From Butyrivibrio proteoclasticus B316 (lineage in GTDB: Bacteria; Bacillota; Clostridia; Lachnospirales; Lachnospiraceae), in assembly GCF_000145035.1 (NCBI RefSeq), contig NC_014387.1, positions 1,062,276-1,126,275 of the forward strand: a DNA stretch of 64,000 bases, written 5' to 3'. Every line of letters begins with the position of its first letter. Positions within the stretch are counted from its first letter, which is position 1. The notes under the pieces were generated by a model, which saw nothing but the letters and a program-made list of their open reading frames with translations, did no database searches and had not been told where the DNA came from. This document shows, piece after piece, positions 41,412 through 50,385 of the stretch. Position numbers and translations under genes: made by a program.

Positions 41412-42340
41412 AGAAAAAAGTTTCGATATTTAATTTTACTAATGTCTATAACAAGGAGAGCTTTTATCGTGATGATAAAAGCTCTATTTCTTGTGATATA
41501 GAGAAAGAACCATGTGTTGATGATTCAGATTCATGCGAAACAGGAAATAGAGCAGGAGTTGAGATGGTCGATTTTTCTGCGGTTTCCGGCACGAACTGTA
41601 TGTGTGATGATGGAGCCATGAGCCAGATCAGAAGTGAAATCCGTCAACACGGAATCGGAGCAGATGAAATCCATTTTATCGATAATGGCAATTATCATTA
41701 CATGTCCGCAATTATGCTCGAGCAGGTCAAAGAGCCGTTTTCACTTGTCGTGTTTGATCACCACCCGGACATGCAGCCACCGATGTTTGGAGATATATTA
41801 TCCTGCGGAGGCTGGGTGTTATATGCTCTTGAGAACAATCCCAATATCAGGGATGTTCATATAATTGGTGCTGACAGAAAGCTAATTGATGAGCTTCCTG
41901 ATGATGTGAGGGAAAGAGCTCATTTTTATGATGTCTATGATGTGATTTGTAGAAGAGACTATTACTTCAATGGTTCTGACGTGCATGAGAAAAGAGTTGA
42001 CGGTGAATCTGCAAGTTGCAATGATTATGATGATATAGATGATTTGAAAAAATGCGTGATTCTTCCTGAAACACAGTTTCCGGTTTATATTTCTGTGGAT
42101 AAAGATGTTGTTACCCCTGATGAGATTACAACAAACTGGGATCAGGGGGAGATGAGAGTTAGCGAATTGCTGGCTACTATAGACAGGTTTTTTGACGAGA
42201 AAAAAGTTATAGGTGTAGATATCTGCGGAGAATGTGCTCCTGAGCAGGAGGGCATAAATGTGGATGAGGCGATTGCTGGGAATGATGCCTTTAATGGGGA
42301 GATACTTGAGAGGGTTCTTGATCATTTGGATACAGTGTAG
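41408..42340 (+). CDS. Arginase/agmatinase-fold ureohydrolase-family protein
   Basis: 310 aa, starting in an ATGA overlap with mecA. Ureohydrolase metal-site motifs are present: VVFDHHPDMQP (DxHxD-like), YISVDKDVVTPDE (SxDxDxxDP-like) and a late IGVDICGE. An N-terminal His in GNYHYMSAI could complete the site. The N-terminal 60 residues are Cys/Asp-rich and not typical. The fold hydrolyses guanidino compounds or, in relatives, acetylated lysines; substrate cannot be told here. Co-expression with a heat-shock adaptor is unusual. Confidence 0.72.
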   Translation: MKKKVSIFNFTNVYNKESFYRDDKSSISCDIEKEPCVDDSDSCETGNRAGVEMVDFSAVSGTNCMCDDGAMSQIRSEIRQHGIGADEIHFIDNGNYHYMSAIMLEQVKEPFSLVVFDHHPDMQPPMFGDILSCGGWVLYALENNPNIRDVHIIGADRKLIDELPDDVRERAHFYDVYDVICRRDYYFNGSDVHEKRVDGESASCNDYDDIDDLKKCVILPETQFPVYISVDKDVVTPDEITTNWDQGEMRVSELLATIDRFFDEKKVIGVDICGECAPEQEGINVDEAIAGNDAFNGEILERVLDHLDTV

Positions 42341-42387
42341 GACTCCACATTAGTGGAAGAGGATTATTTGGAAAGGTTTTGGGGTGT

Positions 42388-44454
42388 ATGCTTGTTTTTA
42401 TAATATCTGCTTTATCTTTATTGGTTATTGCAATTTATATTTCCCAGGTTAATAAAGTTAATATCGGTGACGGACTAGCGGTGTCAGCTTCTGCGCTGAT
42501 ACTGGCACTGTATGTTCTGGCATTTTTTAGATTGATGCAGTTTATCTGGATCCCGGCTTTAGCGTGCGGTTTTTATGCCATATATAAAATGTTTCAAAAG
42601 CGTGATGGCGCTGATAATTGTGGTAAGGAAATAGATAAAAACGAAAGAAATGTCAATGGTATAACTGGAACTTGTTTGACCAAGCGGTTTTTTTATGAGA
42701 ATGGATTCGTTCTTGGCATGTTTATATTTGTTACCGCTATTGTGAGTGTTCTTGTATCGGGGAATGTTTTTTCCTGGTGGGATGATATAAATTTCTGGTC
42801 ATCTGATGCCAAACAGCTCTTTTTCATGAATGGATTTCCGGGGAAATATGGAAATGTCTCTCCTGAGTTTGGGGATTATCCTCCTGTGACTTCGATATTT
42901 AAGTGGCTCTTTTTACAGCTTGGAAATGGGGAGTATAAAGAGGGACTTCAGTTTGCGGGGTATTTTGCACTTAATACTGTATTCCTGATGCCACTAGCAG
43001 GCAGAATTGTGGGTTCTTTGTATCTTGGAATGTCATATTCAGACTCTGCCCCTTCAGATAATGCCGGTGTGGACAAAAAGAGAGGTGCTTGGTTTAAGTT
43101 CTTTGTCTTTTTGCTTATGTGCCTTGCCTTTATTTCCGTGGTAGTTCTTCCCGGAGTTTTTAATGGCATAATTTATTACGGAACTCCGGCAGATATCACA
43201 ATGGGTATTCTGTATGGGACGCTTCTTATTTCGATTTACGAGCAGGATCAGTGTTCGCAGACCTTTTATTATGCGAGGATCATGTTATATACGGCAGTTC
43301 TTTTGCTGACTAAGTCTGTGGGAATTGAATGGGCTGTGTTTGCGCTTATTTTCTACCTGATGATTGCCCAAAAGAGTGTGAAAATGATCTGGTCTGTGGC
43401 GGGAAGCGCAGTCTTTTACGGCAGCTGGCTTGTCTTTTGCCTGATCAGAAGGAGAGTTGCCAAACTTACAGGCGCTGGCATTAAAATGGCTACATCGGGG
43501 ACTTATACAGCGCCTCTTAATACCTCCGATAAAGCAGGCTTTTTCTGGGAGGGACTTTGGACTATGCCAATGCACGCTGACAGAAATGTCACCCTTGACC
43601 TTCCGACAGGCGTGATGGTGCTTATTATTTTTGCGCTTTTGATCAGCCTTGTCTTTCTTAAGGTGCTGGATAAAAAGAGTGGTTTTAGGATTTTAATTTT
43701 TATGCTGGTGACAGGTCTTTTGACCTATGGAATCATCTTCCTTGCGCATATATCTATATTCCAGGGGGAAGATCAGTATCTTGATGCTTATGCAATGGCG
43801 GTGTCTGTGGCGCGATATGGCTTTCCGTTTGCCTTTGGAGGTTTTGTTCTGACGATCAGGGCAGCACTTGGTGGAGAGCGTGGGTGCGGCCTTACGGAAA
43901 GCGGTGATACACGCAGAACAGATGGCTTGCAAATCCAATCCTGCGATGGAAATAGTAAATCATATGGACAGATCTTCGTTTTTGGATTTATGGTTTTTGT
44001 TTTACTTACAGCAGACTATTCAGGTATCTATAAGCACATCTGGGGCTATAGGCAAAACGCTGCGAGTCTTTTACAAGACTCATACGATATGGTTGGCGAT
44101 GACGGAAGGATAATTGTAAATGCTGTTCTTGAAGATAAGAGCTTATGGGGCAAAAGAGTTCTTGTGATGCGCGACGGTCACACTTATCACTGGGTTCACG
44201 ATACTTACATTAGTAAAGAGGCTTCCCCTGTGCCACTTGTATATGATGCATTTCTTGCGGAGAGCGATGACAGCGCTGTGATGGCTTCTAAAATAATGGA
44301 TAAGCACGCATCATACCTGTATGTGGAAGATGAAGCAGGAGTATCAGCAGATCTTTTTAAGCCGCTGCTTGCTGATGGAGAAGAGTATTCTGCCGGAGTG
44401 ATATACAAAGTCATTGAGCAGAATGGAGCGGTGGTACTGGAGCGCTGTGAATAA
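42388..44454 (+). CDS. Multi-pass membrane protein, GT-C glycosyltransferase-like
   Basis: 688 aa from ATG 42388; an upstream TTG at 42379 is weaker. About 11-13 predicted TM helices. After the second helix pair comes FSWWDDINFWSSDAKQLFFMNGFPGKYG, where DD in the first extracytoplasmic loop resembles the catalytic loop of GT-C enzymes that use polyprenyl-phosphate sugars. A hydrophilic C-terminal domain (about 545-688) follows the last helix. It may add sugars to wall polymers or surface proteins. Exact family not recognised. Follows the ureohydrolase gene by 47 bp, probably same operon. Confidence 0.65.
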   Translation: MLVFIISALSLLVIAIYISQVNKVNIGDGLAVSASALILALYVLAFFRLMQFIWIPALACGFYAIYKMFQKRDGADNCGKEIDKNERNVNGITGTCLTKRFFYENGFVLGMFIFVTAIVSVLVSGNVFSWWDDINFWSSDAKQLFFMNGFPGKYGNVSPEFGDYPPVTSIFKWLFLQLGNGEYKEGLQFAGYFALNTVFLMPLAGRIVGSLYLGMSYSDSAPSDNAGVDKKRGAWFKFFVFLLMCLAFISVVVLPGVFNGIIYYGTPADITMGILYGTLLISIYEQDQCSQTFYYARIMLYTAVLLLTKSVGIEWAVFALIFYLMIAQKSVKMIWSVAGSAVFYGSWLVFCLIRRRVAKLTGAGIKMATSGTYTAPLNTSDKAGFFWEGLWTMPMHADRNVTLDLPTGVMVLIIFALLISLVFLKVLDKKSGFRILIFMLVTGLLTYGIIFLAHISIFQGEDQYLDAYAMAVSVARYGFPFAFGGFVLTIRAALGGERGCGLTESGDTRRTDGLQIQSCDGNSKSYGQIFVFGFMVFVLLTADYSGIYKHIWGYRQNAASLLQDSYDMVGDDGRIIVNAVLEDKSLWGKRVLVMRDGHTYHWVHDTYISKEASPVPLVYDAFLAESDDSAVMASKIMDKHASYLYVEDEAGVSADLFKPLLADGEEYSAGVIYKVIEQNGAVVLERCE

Positions 44455-44472
44455 TGGGGAAAGTAAAGAAAG

Positions 44473-44502
44473 TTGCATGTAATATACGAAAAAGCGTATA
44501 AT
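44473..44502 (+). promoter_or_regulatory. Promoter for the 110-aa membrane protein
   Basis: TTGCAT (44473-44478), 18 bp, TATAAT (44497-44502). An imperfect inverted repeat GATTATCGC/GCGATGATC (about 44526-44574) lies in the leader. Confidence 0.55.
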
Positions 44503-44625
44503 GATTAATGTGCACTCGGGCCTTGTGATTATCGCTTTTTACTGAGAAAACTATGTTTTGCTATAGCGATGATCAGGGAAACAGTGTAAAGACAAGTGAC
44601 AATCTGGTTTAATGAGGAACGTGAC

Positions 44626-44958
44626 ATGGAAAAAAGATTTAGGGAGTTCTTAAAGCATTTTGAAAAGCTTGACTATGATGTTCTTTCTGAAGAAGAGATT
44701 GAAGCTGAGAAGAGCAGCCTTCAACTCAAAATGACAATTCTTCATCAGGAGCTTGTTAGGATTCTTATTGTTATGGTGGGGATGCTGATCTGTACCTGCG
44801 TTTTTCTGTCAACTGGGCTTATTGGCAGCAACCTGATATGCCTTGTTTTGGCTATTGTAACAGGCCTTTGTGTCATCTGCGCGGCTATTCTTTATAATTC
44901 TATAAAAAGAATATTAAAAAATTTGGATATGTTTGTAGACAAACTCACATTGTTGTGA
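44626..44958 (+). CDS. Small two-TM membrane protein
   Basis: 110 aa from ATG 44626 (GAGGA 7 nt upstream). A charged N-terminal helix (1-45, with KHFEKLDYDVLSEEEIEAEK) is followed by two TM helices (about 45-65 and 70-92) and an amphipathic end. No family recognised. Own promoter, and located just upstream of two tRNA-Leu genes. Confidence 0.65.
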   Translation: MEKRFREFLKHFEKLDYDVLSEEEIEAEKSSLQLKMTILHQELVRILIVMVGMLICTCVFLSTGLIGSNLICLVLAIVTGLCVICAAILYNSIKRILKNLDMFVDKLTLL

Positions 44959-44978
44959 TAATATAATTTTTGTCGCTC

Positions 44979-45061
44979 GCAGGAGTGGCGGAATGGCAGA
45001 CGCGCATGGTTCAGGTCCATGTGTTGGCAACAACATGAGGGTTCAAGTCCCTTCTCCTGCA
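44979..45061 (+). tRNA. tRNA-Leu (anticodon CAG)
   Basis: Acceptor GCAGGAG/CTCCTGC, class II long variable arm (TGTTGGCAACAACA), anticodon stem CATGG/CCATG with loop TTCAGGT, T-loop GGTTCAAGTCC. Discriminator A, no encoded CCA. Reads CTG. Confidence 0.95.
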
Positions 45062-45100
45062 CTTTGCTTTATGTGCGACTGCGAATTCAATATTGAAAAT

Positions 45101-45184
45101 GCGGAAGTGTCGGAATTGGCAGACGAGCAAGACTAAGGATCTTGTGATGCTTACATCGTGTGGGTTCAAGTCCCATCTTCCGCA
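45101..45184 (+). tRNA. tRNA-Leu (anticodon AAG)
   Basis: Acceptor GCGGAAG/CTTCCGC, long variable arm (TGATGCTTACATCGT), anticodon stem CAAGA/TCTTG with loop CTAAGGA, T-loop GGTTCAAGTCC, discriminator A. The anticodon AAG has A34, which would need deamination to inosine to read CTC as well as CTT. Shares a transcript with the preceding tRNA. Confidence 0.93.
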
Positions 45185-45195
45185 CGAATGAATGA

Positions 45196-45229
45196 GGTTG
45201 TTTGTGAGTGTTCACAGACAACCTTTTTT
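45196..45229 (+). terminator. tRNA-Leu cluster terminator
   Basis: GGTTGTTTGTGA pairs with TCACAGACAACC (one mismatch) and is followed by TTTTTT. Confidence 0.88.
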
Positions 45230-45232
45230 CTT

Positions 45233-45366
45233 AGTATTCATGCGGTTTCTGCTTCATTCACTTTGTTTATAGTTGTATGCTGAAATATGTCAAAATATGT
45301 CTTATTCAGCTTCAAAAGTAGTCATAAAAGTAGTCAGTTTAGTAGTCGACAATCCGCATGAATACT
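45233..45366. repeat. 134-bp segment with 13-bp terminal inverted repeats
   Basis: AGTATTCATGCGG (45233-45245) is the exact reverse complement of CCGCATGAATACT (45354-45366). Inside are GCTGAA/TTCAGC, a doubled AATATGTC and three AGTAGTC boxes. The 342-bp gap 45185-45526 has no convincing gene. It may be a miniature insertion element or an operator region for the CPBP gene. Confidence 0.5.
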
Positions 45367-45526
45367 GGCTTAGTGCAAAAAGTGCATTTCTAAGTGTATT
45401 TTTTAATGTGGATGGCATTAAGAGGCAGCAGATTAATAATAAAAAGACAGTCAGATTTACAGCCATATAAACTGATAAAATATTGAACTGTATTGTAAAA
45501 AAATGTTACGGGGATGGGGGTAGTGC

Positions 45527-46396
45527 ATGAAAAATGAGAATTTAAGCAAGAAAAAGGTAGCTGTTATTTTCGTTATAGTTACACTTTTACTAACGTGGCT
45601 CTTTCAATTTACGCCAATAGTATTACAAATGAATGTAGAAGAGACTTCGGTATCTTCATTTGACTTTGCATCTATCTTTTTTGTTATCGGGGGTATGCTT
45701 CCATCACTTTTAGGAGGCATTTTTGTCGCTGTTTTATACAAAAAAGAGAATATTAAAGATTTCTTCAAAAGATGTCTTGTACCGGATAAAAGAAGTATTT
45801 TAGCTATATTTATCAGCTTGCTTCTCATATGTATTGAGTGCTTTGTCACACAGACAATATCCAAGATGAATGGAGGAGAAAATCTCGGATTTGAGGGGCT
45901 AAAACTTATTGCGGGAAATCCATTAATGTTTTTCTATTTCCTGTTTTGGGGGCTGATATCAGGACCATTCTCTGAAGAGTTTGGCTGGAGAGGCTTTCTC
46001 TCAGATATGGTAATCAATAAAAAGAATGTTGTAAAAGGTTCGATAATTATTGGATTAATCTGGGGAATATGGCATTTACCACTGTTCTTTTATCCTGCTC
46101 AGATTCAGTATGAATGGGCTCATTCGAACATGCTTTTAGCGGTATGCTTTGTACTTATGTGTGTAACAAATTCCCTTGTATATAGTTCGATATATGTTAT
46201 TTCACAAAGAAAAGTCTTTCCAATATTCTTTTTACATATGTTTGAAAATATCGTTCTTACAGGAGCAATGATCTATCCATTCAGTGATGTTTACAAAACA
46301 CTGGTTAATCCGGTTTCAATTGTACTTGATATAGTATTTTTTGTAATCATTACCAGAACAAGATTATATAAAGATAGTCTTGAAGCCATGAATTAA
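45527..46396 (+). CDS. CPBP-family intramembrane metalloprotease
   Basis: 289 aa, about 8 TM helices. The three family motifs are present: SEEFGWRGFL (EExxxR), GLIWGIWHLPLFF (FxxxH-like, H as metal ligand) and FPIFFLHMFEN (HxxxN/B). The family (CAAX proteases and bacteriocin-processing enzymes, Abi) cleaves peptides within the membrane; in bacteria members often give bacteriocin immunity or processing. No bacteriocin gene is adjacent. Weak RBS GGGG. Followed by a GC-rich hairpin GCGCCC...GGGGCG (46408-46433). Confidence 0.85.
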   Translation: MKNENLSKKKVAVIFVIVTLLLTWLFQFTPIVLQMNVEETSVSSFDFASIFFVIGGMLPSLLGGIFVAVLYKKENIKDFFKRCLVPDKRSILAIFISLLLICIECFVTQTISKMNGGENLGFEGLKLIAGNPLMFFYFLFWGLISGPFSEEFGWRGFLSDMVINKKNVVKGSIIIGLIWGIWHLPLFFYPAQIQYEWAHSNMLLAVCFVLMCVTNSLVYSSIYVISQRKVFPIFFLHMFENIVLTGAMIYPFSDVYKTLVNPVSIVLDIVFFVIITRTRLYKDSLEAMN

Positions 46397-46456
46397 ATTT
46401 CAATAAATGCGCCCTCGCAGTAATGCGGGGGCGTACCTGTCAACATTTATTTATAT

Positions 46457-46693
46457 TTGATTTATCTCGAAAGTTATCTTACAATCCAGACATACAGGCA
46501 AGAACTGGCAGATCACTTTAATCAATTGGACGAGGACCGCAGAAGACTCGTTGTCCGTGGAAATTTTAAGCAATGGAATCAGCTTCTTGCTGAAATTGTT
46601 CATGATGCCGGAGTTATCACCAATGAAGAATTTGCCATCTTTCAGAATGCTGGATACATGGGACTCTACGGCAAACTGATGTTAGATGAGTGA
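46457..46693 (+). pseudogene. Fragment of a DinD-like (DNA-damage-inducible protein D) gene
   Basis: The 78 codons (first possible start TTG 46457, no RBS) encode YRQELADHFNQLDEDRRRL and EEFAIFQNAGYMGLYG. The FxxFQNxGYxGLYGG pattern followed by a DIxxRKGL continuation is the centre of DinD-type proteins; here both the N-terminal domain and everything after GLYGKLMLDE are missing. It is probably a decayed remnant. The next gene starts 10 bp downstream with its own GAGG site. Confidence 0.5.
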
Positions 46694-46702
46694 GGTACGA
46701 AG

Positions 46703-47362
46703 ATGAAATATTCATACAAAGAAATGCCGGAACAGATGAAAGGAACATTTGGGGATTTTTCCCGTAACTTCGGATTTTCGTGGAAAGAATTTGTTGTTAC
46801 AGTACCATCTCCGTTATTTCTTGTAACAACATATAAGGCAAACGGTCAGCCTAATGCCTGCATGCAGTCCTGGGCTACATTTACAAGCGCAGATCATGGT
46901 AATGGGTTTTATGCTATCCTTGCCAGCGTCAATAAAAACGGCCACTTATACACGAGTATCTCTGAAACCAAAGAAGCCGTTATCAATTTCATGTCGGCAG
47001 AATATCATGCAGCTTGTATGAGCACCATCAAGAACAATCAGTATGAGGAAGATGAGATCACAGCATCCGGGCTTACTGTAGAAAAGGCATCTTGGGTTAA
47101 TGCACCATTGGTACAGGAATGCTTCATGAATCTTGAATGTAAGCTCAAATGGGAAAAGGAAATTGTTCCCGGTGATGACCATGCAATGCTTTGCCTTGAG
47201 GTGATCGGCCTTCATATCGATGAAAACCATTTACCTGACAGAACCGGAGAAAGCGGGATCCTATATAACATCCACTATCAGGTCAATCCCGAAAATGTAG
47301 GCAAAACCGCACATGATTACGCCGGAGTACTGCAAAAGAAAATTGATGTTATGGAGTATTAA
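46703..47362 (+). CDS. Flavin-reductase-like (FMN-binding split barrel) protein
   Basis: 219 aa. The pattern PLFLVTTYKANGQPNACMQSWATFTSADHG is the start of a flavin-reductase-like split-barrel domain, with a following SVNKNGHLYTSISETKEAVINF segment that normally contacts FMN, and a CLEVIGLHIDENHL strand near the end. Members reduce flavins or bind FMN as a cofactor; partner is not evident. GAGG lies close before the ATG. No operon partner apart from the upstream fragment. Confidence 0.78.
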   Translation: MKYSYKEMPEQMKGTFGDFSRNFGFSWKEFVVTVPSPLFLVTTYKANGQPNACMQSWATFTSADHGNGFYAILASVNKNGHLYTSISETKEAVINFMSAEYHAACMSTIKNNQYEEDEITASGLTVEKASWVNAPLVQECFMNLECKLKWEKEIVPGDDHAMLCLEVIGLHIDENHLPDRTGESGILYNIHYQVNPENVGKTAHDYAGVLQKKIDVMEY

Positions 47363-47397
47363 GAAATGCATAAACCTGAAAATGGAGGATTTAGGGC

Positions 47398-47584
47398 GTG
47401 AGCAAAGAATTAACTTCACAAGAAAAAAGGTTTTGTATTTCCCCGTCTTAATGTATTTGCGTTAGTGTTCCTCTGTTCGTTGATCTTCAATGTATTTCTC
47501 AACGTGTGTTCTATATGTATTTCTCACTTCTTTGGACAACTGGCAAAAGACTTTGGCGTTACATTGCCGGAGAAGTTCCTGTAA
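47398..47584 (+). pseudogene. Possible decayed small membrane-protein gene
   Basis: GTG 47398 follows GGAGG and encodes MSKELTSQEKR before a stop at 47452. In the frame shifted at the A-run (47423-47428) a coherent hydrophobic sequence follows, LNVFALVFLCSLIFNVFLNV, then FFGQLAKDFGVTLPEKFL and a stop at 47582. A single-base slip in the A-run would join them. No family assigned. Confidence 0.3.
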
Positions 47585-47590
47585 GGTCTT

Positions 47591-48646
47591 TTACCTGTTC
47601 CTACTGGATGCAGACTCCTTTCGATAAGCGGAAGGAGTCATTTTTGTGTGCTTTTTAAACTGACGGATATAGTGCTCCGTGGTGTCATATCCCACAGCTT
47701 CAGCTATGGTGGCAACACTCATTGTGGAGTTTGCAAGAAGATCCTGACTTCGCTCTATTCGCACGGTCCTGAGGATCTCGGTGTAGGTCATTCCCGTAAG
47801 CTCTTTTATCAGTCTTGAGGTGTACTCGTTGGAATAATGGAATTTCTCGGAGAGGTCCGAGAGAGTTACCTCCTTGTAATTCTCCTGAATATACTGGATA
47901 AGGGCATATCGCTGTACATCTATGCGGCTGTCAAACAGCGGCATCTGAACGGATTCCGAGTAGTTCCTTATTATCAGATAAAAATCAAGAAGCAGGGTAT
48001 TTGTAATGGCCTGGTAATGGTACTCCTGTCTGTTGAGGGATTCTGTCAGCATCCAGATAAAGGAAGTGGCTATGCCATCATCGGAGCCTGTGTGGAACAT
48101 GATGTAGTCGTTGGCCTTCTTGGCATATATATTATTCAGGAAAAAAGAACTGAGTATATTCGGGGTGTTCAGGAAGGAATAGAACATGGAATGTAAAGTA
48201 TCCCTTCTGAGCATTATGTTTATGACTATGGTGTCGTCAAACACGCTGATGGAGTGTTTGATCCCGGGAGGAATAACACAGAAATCTCCCGTACGCATCT
48301 CGATGGCCCTTCCGGAGATGGTCTGGGAGCACTTGCCGTCATAGACATAGCTCAGCTCAAAAAAGGTATGACTGTGCTCGATGGCCGGTGAATATCTCTC
48401 GTGCTTCTGTACCACTATACTGTCATTATTTGACAGGTCGAAAAAGAAGGAATCTTCGAATACCTCGGGGATTGTCTCGGGCTTTTCGGTAATCAGAAGG
48501 TGTCTGTCAAGAACAAGCTTCATATCAAGACCATCAAGAAAAGCCCTCAGACTGTCTTTGTCCTTTCCGGCAAGATAGTAGTCTCTGTAAAATTTCTCAG
48601 TTTCGGTAATGTCGTATATGTGCTGCTTTACCGCTGTGTGATCCAT
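47591..48646 (-). CDS. AraC-family transcriptional regulator
   Basis: 351 aa. An N-terminal cupin-type sensor (HSHTFFELSYVYDGKCSQTISG; FCVIPPGIKHSIS, about 95-160) is followed by a helical linker and a C-terminal double HTH (about 240-345: VTLSDLSEKFHYSNEYTSRLIKELTGMTYTEIL and MSVATIAEAVGYDTTEHYIRQFKKHTKMTPSAYRK). It is divergent from the sugar ABC operon with a 227-bp shared control region, the usual layout for a local activator responding to the transported sugar. Confidence 0.92.
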   Translation of the reverse strand: MDHTAVKQHIYDITETEKFYRDYYLAGKDKDSLRAFLDGLDMKLVLDRHLLITEKPETIPEVFEDSFFFDLSNNDSIVVQKHERYSPAIEHSHTFFELSYVYDGKCSQTISGRAIEMRTGDFCVIPPGIKHSISVFDDTIVINIMLRRDTLHSMFYSFLNTPNILSSFFLNNIYAKKANDYIMFHTGSDDGIATSFIWMLTESLNRQEYHYQAITNTLLLDFYLIIRNYSESVQMPLFDSRIDVQRYALIQYIQENYKEVTLSDLSEKFHYSNEYTSRLIKELTGMTYTEILRTVRIERSQDLLANSTMSVATIAEAVGYDTTEHYIRQFKKHTKMTPSAYRKESASSRNR

Positions 48647-48690
48647 ATCTTTAATTTCCTTATTATCTTAAATGAACGTCCGGTTAAAAC

Positions 48691-48720
48691 AGGTAAATAA
48701 TACCCCTAACAGAGGTAAAT
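48691..48720. promoter_or_regulatory. Candidate AraC-regulator operator
   Basis: AGGTAAAT occurs at 48691-48698 and 48713-48720, 22 bp (two helical turns) apart in the same orientation, as expected for AraC-type binding. It lies in the divergent control region 48647-48873. Confidence 0.45.
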
Positions 48721-48873
48721 GTCAAAATAGTTCATATTAGTATCATAAATAATAGATTTTCATCATAATAAGTCAATATAATTGAACGATTATGTGAATT
48801 ATGTAAAAGATGTTTGCTCAATATAATGAATCCATAAACAAGCAATACCTCAGACAGAAAGGATTCATTGGTT

Positions 48874-50373
48874 ATGAATACTCCGATTCTGGAAATGAAA
48901 AACATAACAAAAAAATTCGGAAGTGTGACTGCTCTAAACGGAGTAGACCTTGAGGTTTACCCCGGTGAGATAAGAGGTCTCATAGGTGAGAACGGTTCTG
49001 GAAAATCCACCATATCATCCATAGCGGCGGGAATGCAGAAAGCAACCTCGGGGCAGATGTCTTATGAAGGAAACGCCTGGGAACCCGAGAGCATGATCGA
49101 TGCTTTGAATAAAGGTATAGGAATGGTGGTTCAGGAGAGTGGAACAATAACGGGGATCACCGTTGCGGAGAATATATTTCTGGCAGAGATGAAGAAGTTT
49201 AAGAAGGGGCTTCTTGTGGATAGAAAAAGACTCTTCGAGGAAGCGGACAGAGCCCTTTCCAATATAGGAATAACCTCCATTTCCGGAAAGGATATGATGG
49301 ACAGCCTTTCCTTCCAGGACAGGAAGCTGGTGGAAATCGCCAAGGTCATACTTAAAAAGCCGAAGATCCTGGTGATAGATGAAACCAGCACGGCACTATC
49401 TCATGACGGAAGACAGATCATGTACGGCATCATGAAAAAGATGAAAAAAGAGGGCGGTTCAGTACTTTTTATCTCCCATGATCTGGAGGAAATAATGGAG
49501 GTCTGCGACACCCTGACAGTCCTAAGGGACGGGAATCTTATAAGAACTTTCGCTAAAGAGGAATTTGATGAAGAACTTATAAGGACCAGCATGATAGGAA
49601 GAGAGATAGAGGGCGATTACTACAGACCGGACTTTAGCTGCAGCTTCCTTGATGAAGAAGCCATTGTGGTAAAGAATCTGTGCTTTAAGGACAAACTTAA
49701 GGACGTGTCCCTGACACTTCACTGCGGAGAGATCCTGGGAATTGGAGGACTTGCGGACTGCGGAATGCATGAACTTGGAGAGGCTATGTTCGGAGCGCTT
49801 AAACCCGAGAGTGGCACAGTCATATCCCTGAAAGGGCGGCAGATAAAGTCTCCTCACAACGCAATGACTGACAAGATAGGATATGTATCCAAGGACAGAG
49901 ACAGAAAATCCCTGTGCCTTGAGGCCAGCATCAAGGACAATATCGCGATTGCGGGAATGAACATATTCAAATCCGGGGCGGGACTTATAACCAGGTCCGC
50001 GGAAAGAAAATATGTAGACGCGCAGATAGATGCCCTGAGGATCAAATGCTCGGGAAGAGATCAGGCAGTAGCCCAGCTCTCCGGCGGCAACAAACAAAAG
50101 GTAGTCTTTGGAAAATGGATAGGTTGCGACAGTAAGATCCTGATACTGGATTGCCCCACGAGAGGTGTGGACATCGGTGTCAAGCAGGCAATGTATCAGC
50201 TTATGTCACAGCTTAAGAGCGAAGGAAAGGCCATTCTCATGATAAGTGAAGAGCTTCCTGAACTCATCGGGATGAGCGACAGGGTTCTTATCATGAAGAA
50301 CGGTGAAATAACAGGAGAATTTCAGCGGAGTAAAGATCTGTCCGAGAGCGACATCATAGGATGCATGATCTAG
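48874..50373 (+). CDS. Sugar ABC transporter ATPase (RbsA/MglA type)
   Basis: 499 aa from ATG 48874 (AAAGGA 10 nt upstream); an in-frame TTG lies 6 nt earlier. Two fused ABC domains: the first has Walker A GENGSGKST, a degenerate signature SFQDRKLVEIAK and Walker B ILVIDE; the second lacks a good Walker A, as usual in this family, but has LSGGNKQKVVFGKW and LDCPTRGVDIG. It powers the two permeases encoded next. First gene of the operon, 12 bp before the next start. Confidence 0.92.
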   Translation: MNTPILEMKNITKKFGSVTALNGVDLEVYPGEIRGLIGENGSGKSTISSIAAGMQKATSGQMSYEGNAWEPESMIDALNKGIGMVVQESGTITGITVAENIFLAEMKKFKKGLLVDRKRLFEEADRALSNIGITSISGKDMMDSLSFQDRKLVEIAKVILKKPKILVIDETSTALSHDGRQIMYGIMKKMKKEGGSVLFISHDLEEIMEVCDTLTVLRDGNLIRTFAKEEFDEELIRTSMIGREIEGDYYRPDFSCSFLDEEAIVVKNLCFKDKLKDVSLTLHCGEILGIGGLADCGMHELGEAMFGALKPESGTVISLKGRQIKSPHNAMTDKIGYVSKDRDRKSLCLEASIKDNIAIAGMNIFKSGAGLITRSAERKYVDAQIDALRIKCSGRDQAVAQLSGGNKQKVVFGKWIGCDSKILILDCPTRGVDIGVKQAMYQLMSQLKSEGKAILMISEELPELIGMSDRVLIMKNGEITGEFQRSKDLSESDIIGCMI

Positions 50374-50385
50374 GAGGCAAAAGAA

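Noticed and set aside
45273..45470. 65-aa reading frame before the CPBP gene
   Set aside because: No ribosome binding site; it overlaps the inverted-repeat segment and has no recognisable protein pattern.
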